Assembly (NCBI GenBank): GCA_963556255.1
Contig: OY744605.1
Coordinates: forward strand, 33,877,963 to 33,941,962
Length of the DNA: 64,000 nucleotides
Source of the DNA: Allolobophora icterica
Taxonomy: Eukaryota; Annelida; Clitellata; Crassiclitellata; Lumbricidae
Reading direction: 5' to 3'
In this document: piece after piece, positions 63,330-64,000 of the stretch
Position numbering within the stretch: the stretch's first letter is position 1
Layout of the letters: each line of letters begins with the position of its first letter
Notes under the pieces: model-generated
Told to the model about the DNA's origin: nothing
The model's database searches: none
Seen by the model: the letters and a program-made list of their open reading frames with translations, nothing else
Position numbers and translations under genes: made by a program

Positions 63330-64000
63330 GCACACCGGGTTTGAGTTGAAGTTTGGAAGCGCAGCGCCTGCAGATCTCTACGGGCAGCAGAACACAGCGA
63401 TCACCGACCCTGCAGGTGAATCGAGACTGCAGCAACACAGAGCTCCAAAGGGTTATCTATTCCTTTGTCTCTGTCTGTGTCTCTGTCCCTTTGTGTCTGT
63501 CCAACTGTCTCCTCCTAAACTTCGCAGATCAGAACAAGGCCACGATACAAATTCACATTTAAAACAATGAGGTCTCTGCGTTTATTGTTATCTATTGTTA
63601 TCTGTCTCTTGAGTCTCAACGCAGAATCACGTCTTGTCCGATCTGTCCCGTCATAAATTCGACTTCGATGAGTATTCTACTCTACTTGATCTCCAGGCAT
63701 TAGAAAAAAGGTATGCATTTGCAATTTCAGCATAATTGTTTAGTTGGTTCATTTAATCTACACACAGAAAAAGATAATAACATTGAAATTACTCACCGTA
63801 TACGGAAACCGTTGAATTAAAGAACCTCTAGAGTGAACGGCATTAAATGTTCACTGTGATGTCAAACTGGATAATCCGAGGCATATAAACTATTCATGAA
63901 TAAGAACCTGTTAATGGCACTGTCAGTCAGACTGATGCTTCTTTGCTTTATTTTATATAATTCTGTAGCAGTGTTTCTGATACACGCCTATAGCTCACTG
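63330..64000. other. non-coding, nothing recognised
   Basis: A short TCTG-rich stretch lies at 63,465-63,510. No exon, RNA gene or element boundary is seen up to the window end. Confidence 0.4.

Overview
The window is eukaryotic nuclear DNA from an animal. Genes are split by GT..AG introns, there are no operons, and most of the sequence is mobile elements and simple repeats. The recurring palindrome TAGGCCTA, CR1/L2-like LINE remnants, tRNA-derived SINEs and hAT-type short elements suggest a marine deuterostome invertebrate, possibly an echinoderm. That placement is an inference; I did not identify a species.

Layout. 1-6,400: no recognisable gene. About 6,400-6,520 (-): a possible first exon of an unknown gene. 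9,033-11,611 (+): a complete four-exon ODF3/CIMAP1-type gene (sperm-tail and ciliary microtubule-associated, PGP repeats). 14.6-15.1 kb: broken coding-like fragments. 16.5-17.4 kb: a 906-bp terminal-inverted-repeat element. 17,689-27,896 (-): a Polycomb RING-finger gene of the BMI1/MEL18 (PCGF4/PCGF2) class. Eight exons are placed and one exon, covering the first part of the RAWUL domain, is not. Its introns hold LINE and MITE insertions. 28-51 kb: repeat-rich, with LINE fragments, SINEs, MITEs and very long microsatellites, and no gene I can recognise. 51,209-52,336 (-): the 3' exon of a single-pass membrane protein with one FNIII domain. 53-64 kb: again LINEs, SINEs, MITEs and microsatellites, including a hAT transposon remnant inside a LINE.

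The three genes do not look functionally linked: one is a chromatin regulator, one a ciliary structural protein and one a probable cell-surface protein. The most notable feature is the mobile-element record. At least eight structurally different short insertions keep terminal inverted repeats and exact or near-exact 8-bp target duplications, the hAT signature. Several are nested in, or lie directly beside, other repeats. I found no CRISPR array, functional tRNA/rRNA gene or viral gene.
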